Shown here: in pieces, positions 27,393 through 36,243 of the stretch
Position numbering within the stretch: the first letter of the stretch is position 1
Layout of the letters: each line of letters starts with the position of its first letter
Source of the DNA: Croceicoccus mobilis
GTDB lineage: Bacteria > Pseudomonadota > Alphaproteobacteria > Sphingomonadales > Sphingomonadaceae
Assembly (NCBI RefSeq): GCF_001661965.1
Contig: NZ_LYWZ01000002.1
Span: 186,001-250,000, forward strand
Direction of reading: 5' to 3'
DNA length: 64,000 nucleotides
Made by a program: the position numbers and the translations under genes
Notes under the pieces: generated by a model
What the model was told of the DNA's origin: nothing
The model's input: only the letters and a program-made list of their open reading frames with translations
Databases searched by the model: none

Positions 27393-28255
27393 GCGCCCCC
27401 AATCGCACGTTGCGCAGCCAGTACCGTATTCGCCAGAAGGCAGGCGATCGTCATCGGACCTACACCACCGGGCACAGGGGTTGCGGCTCTGGCGTGGGCA
27501 ATCTCGTCGAACGCTACGTCACCGACCAAACGGTCTTTCCCATGTTCGTTCGGAACGCGGGTGATGCCCACGTCGATGACCGTTGCCCCCTCCTTGACCC
27601 AGAAACCGCGAACCAGGCGGGGGGAGCCGGCTGCTGCGATTATGACGTCGGCCTGTCGCGCGATATCGGGTAATCCTCTGGTCTCGATATGGGTGACGGT
27701 GACAGTCGCTTCACGCTCAAGAAGCAGCATCGCGATGGGTTTGCCGACTATATTGGATTTTCCGATGACAACGACATTCAGGCCCGTCAGGTCCTGATAC
27801 ACGGTGTCCAGCAATTTCATGACGCCCAAGGGCGTGCACGGGACGAGGCCACCAGCCCCGGTCGACAGTCGCCCGACGTTGACGGGGTGGAAGCCATCGA
27901 CGTCTTTGGATGGATCGATCGCTCCCAATACAACGCCGGCGTCAATATGTGCAGGCAAGGGAACCTGAACCAGAATACCATGGATCGTCGGATCGATGTT
28001 GAGACGGGTTATCAGGGTCAACAACGCTTCCTGTGACGTGTCTGCCGGTAATCGATGCTCGAAGCTGTCGATACCGACGCGCTCGCAAGCTTGGACCTTG
28101 CGGGCGACATAGACCTCACTTGCCGGATCATGACCGACCAGGACCACCGCCAGCCCCGGCCGAATGCCATGTCCGCCCATCATCTGACGGACGTCGTTCG
28201 CCGTCTGCGCGTCGAGATGTCTGGCAAGTGTTTTGCCGTCGATAATCTCAGCCAC
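27389..28255 (-). CDS. folD: Methylene-THF dehydrogenase / methenyl-THF cyclohydrolase
   Basis: A 288-residue bifunctional enzyme that interconverts 5,10-methylene-THF and 10-formyl-THF with NADP+. It shows the catalytic region ASEVYVARKVQACERVGI (Tyr and Lys), VQVPLPAHID, DVDGFHPVN, GKSNIVGKPIAMLLL (usually GRSNIVGKP) and PVPGGVGPMTIA. It is coupled to folB. I take it as an island copy serving the demethylation pathway in addition to a chromosomal folD, because it sits behind transport and oxygenase genes and next to a broken CoA-transferase gene. Confidence 0.95.
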   Translation of the reverse strand: MAEIIDGKTLARHLDAQTANDVRQMMGGHGIRPGLAVVLVGHDPASEVYVARKVQACERVGIDSFEHRLPADTSQEALLTLITRLNIDPTIHGILVQVPLPAHIDAGVVLGAIDPSKDVDGFHPVNVGRLSTGAGGLVPCTPLGVMKLLDTVYQDLTGLNVVVIGKSNIVGKPIAMLLLEREATVTVTHIETRGLPDIARQADVIIAAAGSPRLVRGFWVKEGATVIDVGITRVPNEHGKDRLVGDVAFDEIAHARAATPVPGGVGPMTIACLLANTVLAAQRAIGGA

Positions 28256-28466
28256 AGACCCGGCGCCTGTTCAATCGAGGATGTGCCGGTCGACCCATGA
28301 GGCGCGCTGGGTTATTTGGATGGACGTGACCCAGGGTCACTTTCGGCGCGAGTTCGGCGAGATGGACTGGAGGTTTCCGGTACTCGCGTGCGACGACGCA
28401 AAGATCGGTGACCATCAGGTCGGCCCGTGCAGCACGGGCCGCGATCTGGTCCACGTTCAAGCCCAT
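28248..28466 (-). pseudogene. Internally deleted CoA-transferase subunit B remnant
   Basis: The reading frame begins MGLNVDQIAARAARAD and then runs straight into LMVTDLCVVAREYRKPP and HLAELAPKVTLGHV. In the intact subunit B (7660-8295) these correspond to the first 14 residues and the last 45 or so, so about 150 residues, including the catalytic Glu, are gone. The frame then drifts through unrelated codons into the folD start. It overlaps the stop of the MFS gene by ATGA, just as intact subunit B overlaps subunit A. It cannot encode an active enzyme. Confidence 0.8.
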
Positions 28467-29779
28467 CAGACGACGTCCATTTTTCGGGCAAAGTCCGAGG
28501 ATACAGTTTCCGCCACGTCAGAACGCGAAAACGAGAACCGGCGCGCCGCGATGACAAGGCAAACAAAGGCGATAGGCAGAGTGGTGATACTGACCATTGC
28601 GAGCGAGTCGTCCACGCGAAGTTCGTCACGAAAGACGCGATCGGTGAATAACGCGGTCAACGCGGGCCCGCCTGCTACGCCAAGCAGGCTGGACACCAGA
28701 AGATAAACCGCCGACAGCTGCCCCCGAAACTGCGGCGGCGTAATCATCTGCACAGAAGCGATTCCCGAACCAAGGGCGAGCGGTCCGAGAACGAAACACA
28801 CGGCAAGCAAAGCCATCGCCCCTTGCCCGCTGGAGACGAAGGCCAGGCCAGCCAGGCAGGGAAGGAAAAGTGCCGCTTCGGCAGCACCGATGACGACCGG
28901 TCCCGCAACTACCCCGCGCCGCACCAGCCGGTCGGCAATCATGCCGCCACTTAAGGCACCGACCGGGCACAGCAAAAGAGCACAAAGGCCGAGGCCGTAC
29001 CCCACTTCGGGCGGCGTCCACCCATAGACGCGCATCAGCAGCGCCGGAGACCAGGCCAGGAAGGCATAGACGTTCAGAAGAATGATGGCATAACCCAGAA
29101 ACAGGGGCACGATCAGCTTTGCCCGCGCTTTGAGGAATGCCGCCGTCTCCGACAGCGGCTGCGCCTGATGGCCACGCTGCCGAACAGGTTCGCGAACAAG
29201 CACGATCGCCAGGCAGGCAGGAATGCCCAATGCTCCCAGCAAAATGAACAGCCATCGCCAACCCGACCAGTCCAGACCGGACATAGCCGATATCGTCTCG
29301 GCGATACCTGCGACCTGACCGCCCAGAAGGAAGGCCCCCCCTACGCCCAGCCAGCTACCCAACGAAAATATGGAAAGTGTGCTGGACAATCGTTCGGGGG
29401 GATAGGCATCTGCCAGCAGCGAATAGGCCGCAGGTTGCAGGCACGCCTCACCTACGCCCACGCCGATCCGGGACAGGAACAACTCGCCAAAATTCCGGGC
29501 AAGCCCGCACGAGGCAGTGGCCACGCTCCAGAAACCTACGCCGGCAAAAATGATCTTCTTCCTGTCTCGTCTGTCAACCAGCCAGCCAAACGGCAATCCC
29601 AGCAACATATAAAGAAACGCAAACGCCAGCCCGTGAAGCAGGCTGATCTGAAGATCGGAAAGCGAAAGTTCACTTTTGACCGGCGCGACGAGAAGCGAGA
29701 GAATCTGCCGGTCGACAAAACTGAGCGCAAGCGTAGCGGTCAGAACCGTCAATGCGTATCCGCGCGAAATCACTTGCAC
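28466..29779 (-). CDS. Major facilitator superfamily transporter (spinster-like)
   Basis: A 437-residue inner-membrane transporter with about 12 hydrophobic segments. The motif between helices 2 and 3 is GLPFGWLVDRRDRKKI, and FVDRQILSLLVAPVKSELSL at the start is typical of the spinster-type MFS group common in sphingomonads. It lies 115 bp downstream of TonB receptor B, so uptake across the outer and inner membranes may be paired. The last bases before its stop resemble the end of CoA-transferase subunit A, which suggests a fusion junction here. Confidence 0.85.
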   Translation of the reverse strand: MQVISRGYALTVLTATLALSFVDRQILSLLVAPVKSELSLSDLQISLLHGLAFAFLYMLLGLPFGWLVDRRDRKKIIFAGVGFWSVATASCGLARNFGELFLSRIGVGVGEACLQPAAYSLLADAYPPERLSSTLSIFSLGSWLGVGGAFLLGGQVAGIAETISAMSGLDWSGWRWLFILLGALGIPACLAIVLVREPVRQRGHQAQPLSETAAFLKARAKLIVPLFLGYAIILLNVYAFLAWSPALLMRVYGWTPPEVGYGLGLCALLLCPVGALSGGMIADRLVRRGVVAGPVVIGAAEAALFLPCLAGLAFVSSGQGAMALLAVCFVLGPLALGSGIASVQMITPPQFRGQLSAVYLLVSSLLGVAGGPALTALFTDRVFRDELRVDDSLAMVSITTLPIAFVCLVIAARRFSFSRSDVAETVSSDFARKMDVV

Positions 29780-29894
29780 TCGTCAATCTCCCGAACAAAC
29801 GTCGCGGCGACTTTGTCCGCCGTGATCGACGGCAGGCGATCATCAATCACACGAACGCCCGCCGCCGCACCTCTTTAAAAAACCTGCTGTGCCT

Positions 29895-32189
29895 CTACCG
29901 AAACTTTCCGGTCACACGAACGCCGAACGTGCGCGGCTGCCCGCCCCACTCAACGTAGGAGAATGCTCGCCCTTTGGCTTCGGCGTAAGCAACGTTAGCG
30001 AGATTGCGCCCCCAGATGCCTAGGCTCCAGTTGTCGGCCACGTATGTCAGGTTGGCGTTGAGCAACCCGTAGCCGTCCACTCGCAGCTCCGGCGAGTTCG
30101 CAAGATCGGAATCGAAACCCGAGCGGTAATCGTAGGACACGCGGCCTTCGATATCGTTCACGCCCGCAGGGATGGAGACATTGGCCGCGAACGTCACGGT
30201 GTATTTCGGTATTCTCGAAAACTCGAGGTCTTTTGGATCGTCGACACCCGGCACCGGCACATTGAACGATTTGAATTTGGCATCGGTATAGCCAAAATTC
30301 GCTTGCAGACGCAGCGGGCGAACCGGCTGCAAGATGATCTCGGTCTCTAACCCCTTGATCTCGGCGCTTGCCGCATTGACCAGCGTCTGAATCGGCGCGG
30401 AACCGGCGATGTTAAGCGTCGATACCTGCTGGACATCCTTGTAATCCTGAATAAATCCCGCAACGTTGACGCGCAGCCTCCTGTCGAGCAAGTCGGATTT
30501 GATACCTACCTCGTAGGCTTCGACATCTTCGGGATCGGCAGGCGTGAAATTGGCCGCGGAGAAGTCAGCGCTATTGTTGACACGGCTGTTGAAATTGCCG
30601 CTGCGATAACCTTGCGTATAGCTGGCGTAGACCATGACACCGTCCGTAGCCTGATAGTTGACTACCGCGCGTGGCGAGAAATCGGTCCAGCTCTTTTTTA
30701 CGCGATAGAAGGTCTGTCCACAGTCGGTCAGCCCCGGCCCGCCGCACAGCGTGAGCGGCGCACCGTTGAAGTCTTTGGTATCCTTGCTGAACCGGCCACC
30801 AAGCGAAATCGTCAACCGATCGGTCGGTCGCCAGTCGACATTGACGAATGCAGCTAATGCCTTCACATCCTGATCGAACGCGCCTTGAATGTAGTTGAAT
30901 GTTTCGGTCGGCACGGCAGCGGACAAGATGCGCCGGTTTTCCTGAAGATACATATCGTAATTGAGATAGAAAAGTCCGGCGGTCAGATCCAGCTCATCGT
31001 CGGTGAGAGGGACATTGAGCCGCGTCTCCACACTGCGCTGAGTGCTGCGTTCCGGATTATCGATAAGATAGAACAACGGCACCGGGCCGCCATAGAAGTT
31101 GACGCTGTTATCCAGCTTGACCCGGCGCCATGCGGCGACGGTCGTCAACTTCGCCCCGCCTTCGAACTCGTTGACGAGTTCGGCGATGATATGGCCTGCG
31201 CGGAGCCGGTAATATCCGCCATCGTCGATATTCGTATCGTATCCCTCGGCAGTGGGCGTGAAGCCGTAAACCGACTGAAGCGGGACTGCCGCGCCTTTGT
31301 CGGGGCTGAAGTTGCGCGGAAACGACGTGTCGTCATCATTGTTGCGCTGATACTGGCCGAACAGCGTCAATGTATGCTTGTCGCCGATTTCAAACAGCAC
31401 GGTCGGCTTGATCGTGACCTGGTCCAGCTTGCCCAGCCGTCCGGTCTCGTGGGTAATCGGTTCGCCAGACGGGTTTCCGCTCGCCGGCTCCCAGATGCCG
31501 TCGTTGGTATTTTTGTACATGCCGTCGCTGCGGCGATAGAGCACCGCCAGTTTGCCCATGACCGCATCACTGCCCAACGCACCCTCGACGCTGGCATTGG
31601 CGGTCAGTGTGTTGAAATTGCCGTAGCTCACATCGGCAAGAACTTGGAAATCGCGCTGCGGCCGCCGCGTGCGCAGCGATATCGCGCCGCCGGTGGCGTT
31701 GCGCCCGAACAGCACTCCTTGCGGACCGCGCAGGACTTCGACCGATTCCAGATCGAAAGTACTCTGCAGCGATCCCGCAAGAAAGGCCACGACCATGCCG
31801 TCCTGAATGACGTTTACGGCAGGGTCGGCGCTGCGGATGGAGGAGTTGATGCCGATGCCGCGAATGGCGAAGTTCGGGAAACCGGGCGTCGTTCCGGCAG
31901 TCGGCGTCTGGACGTTGGGGGCCAGCGCGCCGAGATCGGTGACATCGACCGTGTTCGCAGAACGCAACAGCGCAGGATCCATCGCGGTGATCGCGATCGG
32001 AACCTTCTGCGCGGATTGGCCCAAGCTCCTGCGTTCGCCATAGACGACGATATCGCCGATGCCCGAATCGTCGAGCTGCCCGGAGCTGTCGTCCGGAAGA
32101 TCCTGCGTTGTGGCGCTTTGCGCCATTGCCAGGGCCGGCAGCATTGCTGTGCACAATGCGGAGGCCGACATTAAGAAACGCATTCTCAT
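29895..32189 (-). CDS. TonB-dependent outer-membrane receptor B
   Basis: A 764-residue receptor. The signal peptide spans roughly residues 1-23 (ending ALAMAQS), followed by a TonB-box region GDIVVYGERRSLGQSAQKVP and plug motif VEVLRGPQGVLFGRNATGG. The barrel ends with a terminal aromatic-containing strand (GVRVTGKFR). I placed the start at 32189 (MRMRFLMSAS), behind GGGAG; an ATG six codons upstream is possible. It sits 61 bp after Rieske oxygenase B in the same direction. Ligand unknown; context suggests the aromatic substrate of that oxygenase. Confidence 0.9.
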   Translation of the reverse strand: MRMRFLMSASALCTAMLPALAMAQSATTQDLPDDSSGQLDDSGIGDIVVYGERRSLGQSAQKVPIAITAMDPALLRSANTVDVTDLGALAPNVQTPTAGTTPGFPNFAIRGIGINSSIRSADPAVNVIQDGMVVAFLAGSLQSTFDLESVEVLRGPQGVLFGRNATGGAISLRTRRPQRDFQVLADVSYGNFNTLTANASVEGALGSDAVMGKLAVLYRRSDGMYKNTNDGIWEPASGNPSGEPITHETGRLGKLDQVTIKPTVLFEIGDKHTLTLFGQYQRNNDDDTSFPRNFSPDKGAAVPLQSVYGFTPTAEGYDTNIDDGGYYRLRAGHIIAELVNEFEGGAKLTTVAAWRRVKLDNSVNFYGGPVPLFYLIDNPERSTQRSVETRLNVPLTDDELDLTAGLFYLNYDMYLQENRRILSAAVPTETFNYIQGAFDQDVKALAAFVNVDWRPTDRLTISLGGRFSKDTKDFNGAPLTLCGGPGLTDCGQTFYRVKKSWTDFSPRAVVNYQATDGVMVYASYTQGYRSGNFNSRVNNSADFSAANFTPADPEDVEAYEVGIKSDLLDRRLRVNVAGFIQDYKDVQQVSTLNIAGSAPIQTLVNAASAEIKGLETEIILQPVRPLRLQANFGYTDAKFKSFNVPVPGVDDPKDLEFSRIPKYTVTFAANVSIPAGVNDIEGRVSYDYRSGFDSDLANSPELRVDGYGLLNANLTYVADNWSLGIWGRNLANVAYAEAKGRAFSYVEWGGQPRTFGVRVTGKFR

Positions 32190-32250
32190 ATTATCGCTCC
32201 CATTCATTATCGTTTGATACTCGTGTCGTCGGTTGGTGCCGCCTGGGGCG

Positions 32251-33336
32251 TTACCCTCTCAATCCGGTGCTGCGATCGGCGGTCGTTGAAATCGGCGCGA
32301 CGTGCGAGGTCGATGCTCGCTCTCGCTCCACCCGCTCCAGCCGATCGATTTCGCGCGACACACGAACGGCTGCCTCGTCGCAGCTCAGCATGGCAGGCGT
32401 GAACTCGTGGGCCCGCGCATAGGCCGAGCGCGCCTCGACCTGCTCTACCACGCGCTTATCCTCGCGCGTCAGCGCCTGAATCTGCCATTCGCGCAGCACC
32501 TGATCGATGGCAGGGTCGTCTATGGCGAAGTTGCGCGACGACCCGAAGAAATAGTGCGTCGCCCCCTCGCTTTCCGGGGTCAGAATGTGCGTCCCAGATG
32601 CTCCTCGGCTGCTCTCCTTCGCCGATCCGGCGGGGGCATAGGCGACATAATTCAACGTGGCGCTGACCGGAAACCAGCGCACATCACTCCATCCGTCGAC
32701 CAGTTCCGGCGCGTCGGGCAGCATACGCCGCGTCAATGCATTCGGCGCGGCGGACGGATAGGTGATGAACGCATGAATATCGCGGCGCTCTCGGACCACA
32801 TCACGACGGTGCCGCGCAAAGCCATCGGACTGCATTTTACTGCTGTGAACATATTGAACATGCCCGAGATCCATCAGGTTATCGAGCAACAGCCTGTCGT
32901 TGCAGCCAAGATGGAAATAGCCGCCGACATGGCCCAGGTCGGGATCGACGCGGCATCTGAAGTCGGGAATATCGGCGGGATCCGCATCGCCTGCGTCACC
33001 CGCCCATATCCAGATCAGATCGTCGCGTTCGACGACCGGGAAGGATCGCACGTCAAGCGTGGACGGGCGCGCGCCATTACCGTGCGGGTTGTGAACACAC
33101 CGCCCCCCGCCATCGAATTGAAGCCCGTGATAGGGACATTGCAACCTGCCGCCTGCGACAGAACCGTCGCTCAACGCGGCAAATCGATGTGGGCAGAGGT
33201 CCAGTAGTACCGCCGCGGCACCGTCGGTCTGGCGAAACGACACCAACGGCATACCCAACACGGTCCGCGCCAGCGGCCGATCGATCACCTCATCGGGCAG
33301 CGCGATTACGTACCAGGCATTGTAAACGAAAGGCAT
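32251..33336 (-). CDS. Rieske non-haem iron oxygenase B (VanA/dicamba-demethylase type)
   Basis: A 361-residue terminal oxygenase. Rieske ligands are in DLCPHRFAAL and LQCPYHGLQF. The mononuclear iron motif is DNLMDLGHVQYVH. Spacing and length match vanillate demethylase and dicamba monooxygenase oxygenase components. It is paralogous to Rieske A but clearly diverged. No reductase or ferredoxin gene accompanies it. Order on this strand is MBL B, Rieske B, TonB receptor B, MFS, CoA-transferase remnant, folD, folB, all with short gaps, so one long transcript from site f is plausible. Confidence 0.9.
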   Translation of the reverse strand: MPFVYNAWYVIALPDEVIDRPLARTVLGMPLVSFRQTDGAAAVLLDLCPHRFAALSDGSVAGGRLQCPYHGLQFDGGGRCVHNPHGNGARPSTLDVRSFPVVERDDLIWIWAGDAGDADPADIPDFRCRVDPDLGHVGGYFHLGCNDRLLLDNLMDLGHVQYVHSSKMQSDGFARHRRDVVRERRDIHAFITYPSAAPNALTRRMLPDAPELVDGWSDVRWFPVSATLNYVAYAPAGSAKESSRGASGTHILTPESEGATHYFFGSSRNFAIDDPAIDQVLREWQIQALTREDKRVVEQVEARSAYARAHEFTPAMLSCDEAAVRVSREIDRLERVERERASTSHVAPISTTADRSTGLRG

Positions 33337-33405
33337 TGGCCTCTTCCCGACATCCTCTATTGGCTTTTTTACAGGCGACTTTCGTGCCTTGCAGATGGGC
33401 TGCCG

Positions 33406-34404
33406 TTAATGCGGGCAGCAGCTTTTCGGAGCCTCCGGAGAAGAGCCGGCGCGCCGCTTGCGCGCACGCTCCGCATACGGCGCCATCATCGCGATCATGG
33501 AACCGAAATCGGTGACCGGTTCCTTGCCGCCGAACTCGCAATAGAGCCGATTGAGATTGACGACGATCCGCTCGGACCCGCCCCAATCTTCGAACTCGCC
33601 AAGTGCGATATCCTGGATCGCCTCCTCGATCGGCATTCCCGCATCGAAACGCTTGCGCGCTTCTGCCTGAATATAGACGAGGTATTCCTTGGTTTTCCGC
33701 ACCCCGTTTTTATCAGTGACCGGACCGTGGCCCGGAACGACTGTTTCGATGTCGAGCGACAGAATGTGGTCAAGCGCGGCGATCCAGTTCGAGCAAGGCC
33801 CCGACCAGAGCACAGGCGTATTCGTAAAGAACACGACATCGCCTGTGAACACCGTCCGTTCGGACGGCACGACGGCAAGCATGTCACCCGGCGTATGCGC
33901 GGGGCCGACCTTGATCAGTTCGACTTTCTTGTCACCGACCGTGAGCGTCATGTCCTCTTTGACCAGATCGGTCGGAAGTTTGGGGTCGATGCCGGTGAAA
34001 TCGAACGGCGGTCCGTAAAGTTCGAAAATGAAATCGCCTATGATGCCTTCGGGCCGGTTTTCTAGCAGGCCCTGAAAGGCACTGGGCGGGCGAGCGAGGA
34101 TGCCGTCTTTGCATTCGGGCGTGGCGTAGATTCGGGCATGTTCCATCAGCCGGTTGCCGAAAGTATGATCGCCGTCGGCATGAGTGTTGACCAGCGTATT
34201 GATGTCCCGCGCCGCGAGGCCGGTCGCCGCGCGATATTCCTCCAGCATGTGATGCGTCAGCCGCTCGTCGCGCAAAGTGTCGATCAATACTGCCTGATCG
34301 CCATCCACGATAAGGCCCGAGTTGCTCCAACCCCAGCCACTGCCCTGATTGCAGTCCTGCAAATAGCACAGGCAACCATTACCGAAATCACGCACTCCGT
34401 CCAC
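33406..34404 (-). CDS. Metallo-beta-lactamase-fold hydrolase B
   Basis: A 332-residue MBL-fold protein starting with GTG behind AAAGGAG. The metal motif is NTHADGDHTFGN (Asp in place of the second His), with GPAHTPGDM, FTGDVVFF and PGHGPVTD further on. The C-terminus ends in a Cys/His cluster (KSCCPH). It is paralogous to MBL A, with the same partners (Rieske, TonB receptor, TetR). It is divergent from TetR B. The reaction is unknown; a lactonase, esterase or thioesterase-like step is compatible with the fold. Confidence 0.8.
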   Translation of the reverse strand: MDGVRDFGNGCLCYLQDCNQGSGWGWSNSGLIVDGDQAVLIDTLRDERLTHHMLEEYRAATGLAARDINTLVNTHADGDHTFGNRLMEHARIYATPECKDGILARPPSAFQGLLENRPEGIIGDFIFELYGPPFDFTGIDPKLPTDLVKEDMTLTVGDKKVELIKVGPAHTPGDMLAVVPSERTVFTGDVVFFTNTPVLWSGPCSNWIAALDHILSLDIETVVPGHGPVTDKNGVRKTKEYLVYIQAEARKRFDAGMPIEEAIQDIALGEFEDWGGSERIVVNLNRLYCEFGGKEPVTDFGSMIAMMAPYAERARKRRAGSSPEAPKSCCPH

Positions 34405-34535
34405 GATACGATGCTCCTTTCAAGCCCTCTGTCGGCGCTCACACCTGCCTGTCATGCGGACCGGCAAGCTCCGTCTTTGCTGCGAACCTGCTGCACTTAC
34501 CTGCGTCCGCGACCGCCGCTTGAGCTGCAACAAGC

Positions 34536-34551
34536 TTGTACGATCAATCAA
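34536..34551 (+). promoter_or_regulatory. Operator-like motif, site f (MBL B operon / TetR B)
   Basis: TTGTACGATCAATCAA, an exact match to the consensus. It lies in the 288-bp gap between the divergent MBL B and TetR B genes, well placed to control both. No other feature is seen in that gap. Confidence 0.65.
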
Positions 34552-34692
34552 CTATTTTTGGTATCGCTATCTGTGCACGATCGTCCACACCCTCCGATTG
34601 AAACGGTTTGTCCGCACCTACTTGTGCCCTTGCCCCGCACTGCCCTATGGCGAGAGGGACCTATCGCCCAATCCATCTGCAGGAGCGTGTCA

Positions 34693-35355
34693 TTGACCAG
34701 CGCAGTCCGCGGCAGGACGACAAAGTCGGAAAGTTTCCAGCGTCTCAAAGAAAGCGCGCTGGCGCTGTTTTCCAGTCGAGGTTACGACGGGACGTCCCTG
34801 CGCGACATTGCCAACGGGGCGGACGTCCCGCTCAGCCTCATCAACCGCTATTTCGGCCGCAAGGAACAGCTCTTTCACGAAATCCAGTCGAAGATCTGGC
34901 GCTCTCTGAATAGAGAGCGTGACGATGCCTTGGCGAAAGCGCGCGGCACCATGCACCGCAATCCGGATCTTGATGAGATCATACGCATCTTCGCCCGCCC
35001 CGTCGTTGCGCTGGCCTTCGCATCAGCAGAAGGACGTGCTGCGATCCGGCTGATCCGCGAACGACGGGCATTTATCGTCCACCACGATCTGGACCTTCGC
35101 ATCGAATGGAATACAGCTCGGCAACTTTGGATGGGCTTACTGGTCGCCGCATGTCCGGAGCTGTCCAGAACCCACGCGGTGTGGGCGTTCTCGTTCGTGA
35201 TCGATACCGTCTATTCCAGTCACCTGCTCGACGACTGGCTGGACGATATCATGCCCAAATCGCCTTGCCTGTCGGTGGATGAGGTGACGGAACTGATCGT
35301 CACGTTCTGCACGGCAGGGATCAGGGCTTTGGCCCTGAAATGCATGAACCACTGA
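34693..35355 (+). CDS. TetR-family transcriptional regulator B
   Basis: A 220-residue repressor. The helix-turn-helix domain contains ALALFSSRGYDGTSLRDIA and PLSLINRYFGRKEQLFHEI, followed by an alpha-helical ligand domain. No good ATG is present; I chose the TTG at 34693, 7 bases after AGGAG (34681-34685). A GTG at 34687 is in frame but too close to that site. It is divergent from the MBL B operon, with operator site f between, and convergent with the MTHFR gene (5-bp gap). Confidence 0.82.
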   Translation: MTSAVRGRTTKSESFQRLKESALALFSSRGYDGTSLRDIANGADVPLSLINRYFGRKEQLFHEIQSKIWRSLNRERDDALAKARGTMHRNPDLDEIIRIFARPVVALAFASAEGRAAIRLIRERRAFIVHHDLDLRIEWNTARQLWMGLLVAACPELSRTHAVWAFSFVIDTVYSSHLLDDWLDDIMPKSPCLSVDEVTELIVTFCTAGIRALALKCMNH

Positions 35356-35360
35356 TCTCG

Positions 35361-36242
35361 TTACCAGCTGCCTCGCTCTCGAAGCCAGGCAGAAGCTGAT
35401 TTCAGCCCGCCGAACGCGAAGACATGAATTTGACGGATGGGGCAATCGGGATCGTCGCGCCAGTGACGCTCGACCGGAGCGACCACCGTGTCCGGCACAA
35501 ATCCGGATACCAGAGATGTCAGCTTTCCAGCCTGCTTTGTCAGGAATTCAAGTGAATTGCCTACCCCGCACGCGGCGGCATACCGGATGAGTGTCGGCAG
35601 CTTCGCCGGTCCGGCCACCCCCAGGTGTACGGGAATGTCGATTTCGCACGCCTTTAGCCCCTCGGCCCATCGAATGAACAGTTGCGCATCGAAACCGAAC
35701 TGGGTGACGATGCGCATGTCGGCACCGGTCCGCTCACCGAAAGCCTGCTTGAACTTCAGGAGTTCCAAGGCCTCAGCGTCCGAAAAATCCGGACTGCTTT
35801 CCGGATGCCCGGCAACCGCGATATCCTTTATCCCGTAGCGATCGAAAAGTCCGGTTTCGAGCAAATCCAAGGTGGCATGGTAAATGCCCTCCGGCTTTCG
35901 GGGGCCACCCCCGATGACCAGCGCATCGGAAACACCCGCTTCCGCACTCAGTGCGGCAAGGCGATTGGCAAGCGTTTCCCTGTCAGCGATCCTTCGCGCT
36001 GCGAAATGCGGCACAGGCTCGTAGCCAAGTTCCCGCACTCGGCACGCCGCGTCGACGAGATCGCCGCAATCCACCGGAGCGATGTCGGTGATATACACTC
36101 TGGTGCCGGCCGGAAACAGCGAGGGCAGGTCCGACGACTGGATCGCCTGTTTCGGTGACACCTCTATCGATGCGGGAATGCGCGCCACGACGGCCCGGCC
36201 GTTCGCGCTTATCGAACGGTGCGGTTCGTGCTGAACAGCCAT
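35361..36242 (-). CDS. metF: Methylenetetrahydrofolate reductase-family protein
   Basis: A 293-residue MTHFR-fold flavoenzyme. It shows TDIAPVDCGDLVDAACRVRE, the typical HFAARRI region, VIGGGPRKPEGIY, IAVAGHPESSPD and TQFGFDAQLFIRWAEGL. In demethylation it would run in the oxidative direction, 5-methyl-THF to 5,10-methylene-THF. The start MAVQHEPH at 36242 lies 1 base after the purU stop (TGAGATG); a TTG three codons earlier is less likely. No methionine-synthase gene is nearby, so methionine supply is unlikely to be its main role here. Third gene of the ligM-like/purU/metF unit. Confidence 0.85.
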   Translation of the reverse strand: MAVQHEPHRSISANGRAVVARIPASIEVSPKQAIQSSDLPSLFPAGTRVYITDIAPVDCGDLVDAACRVRELGYEPVPHFAARRIADRETLANRLAALSAEAGVSDALVIGGGPRKPEGIYHATLDLLETGLFDRYGIKDIAVAGHPESSPDFSDAEALELLKFKQAFGERTGADMRIVTQFGFDAQLFIRWAEGLKACEIDIPVHLGVAGPAKLPTLIRYAAACGVGNSLEFLTKQAGKLTSLVSGFVPDTVVAPVERHWRDDPDCPIRQIHVFAFGGLKSASAWLRERGSW

Positions 36243-36243
36243 C

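Noticed and set aside
30885-32174. A long plus-strand frame opposite TonB receptor B
   Set aside because: The minus strand carries a full receptor with plug and barrel motifs. The plus-strand product has the skewed composition of a reverse-frame shadow.
34138-34692. In-frame upstream extension of TetR B
   Set aside because: The extension overlaps the start of MBL B and shows no conserved sequence. The helix-turn-helix begins at the normal distance from the TTG at 34693.
35361-36242. metF as a methionine-biosynthesis gene
   Set aside because: No methionine synthase or other methionine gene is nearby, and it is coupled to purU and the O-demethylase gene.
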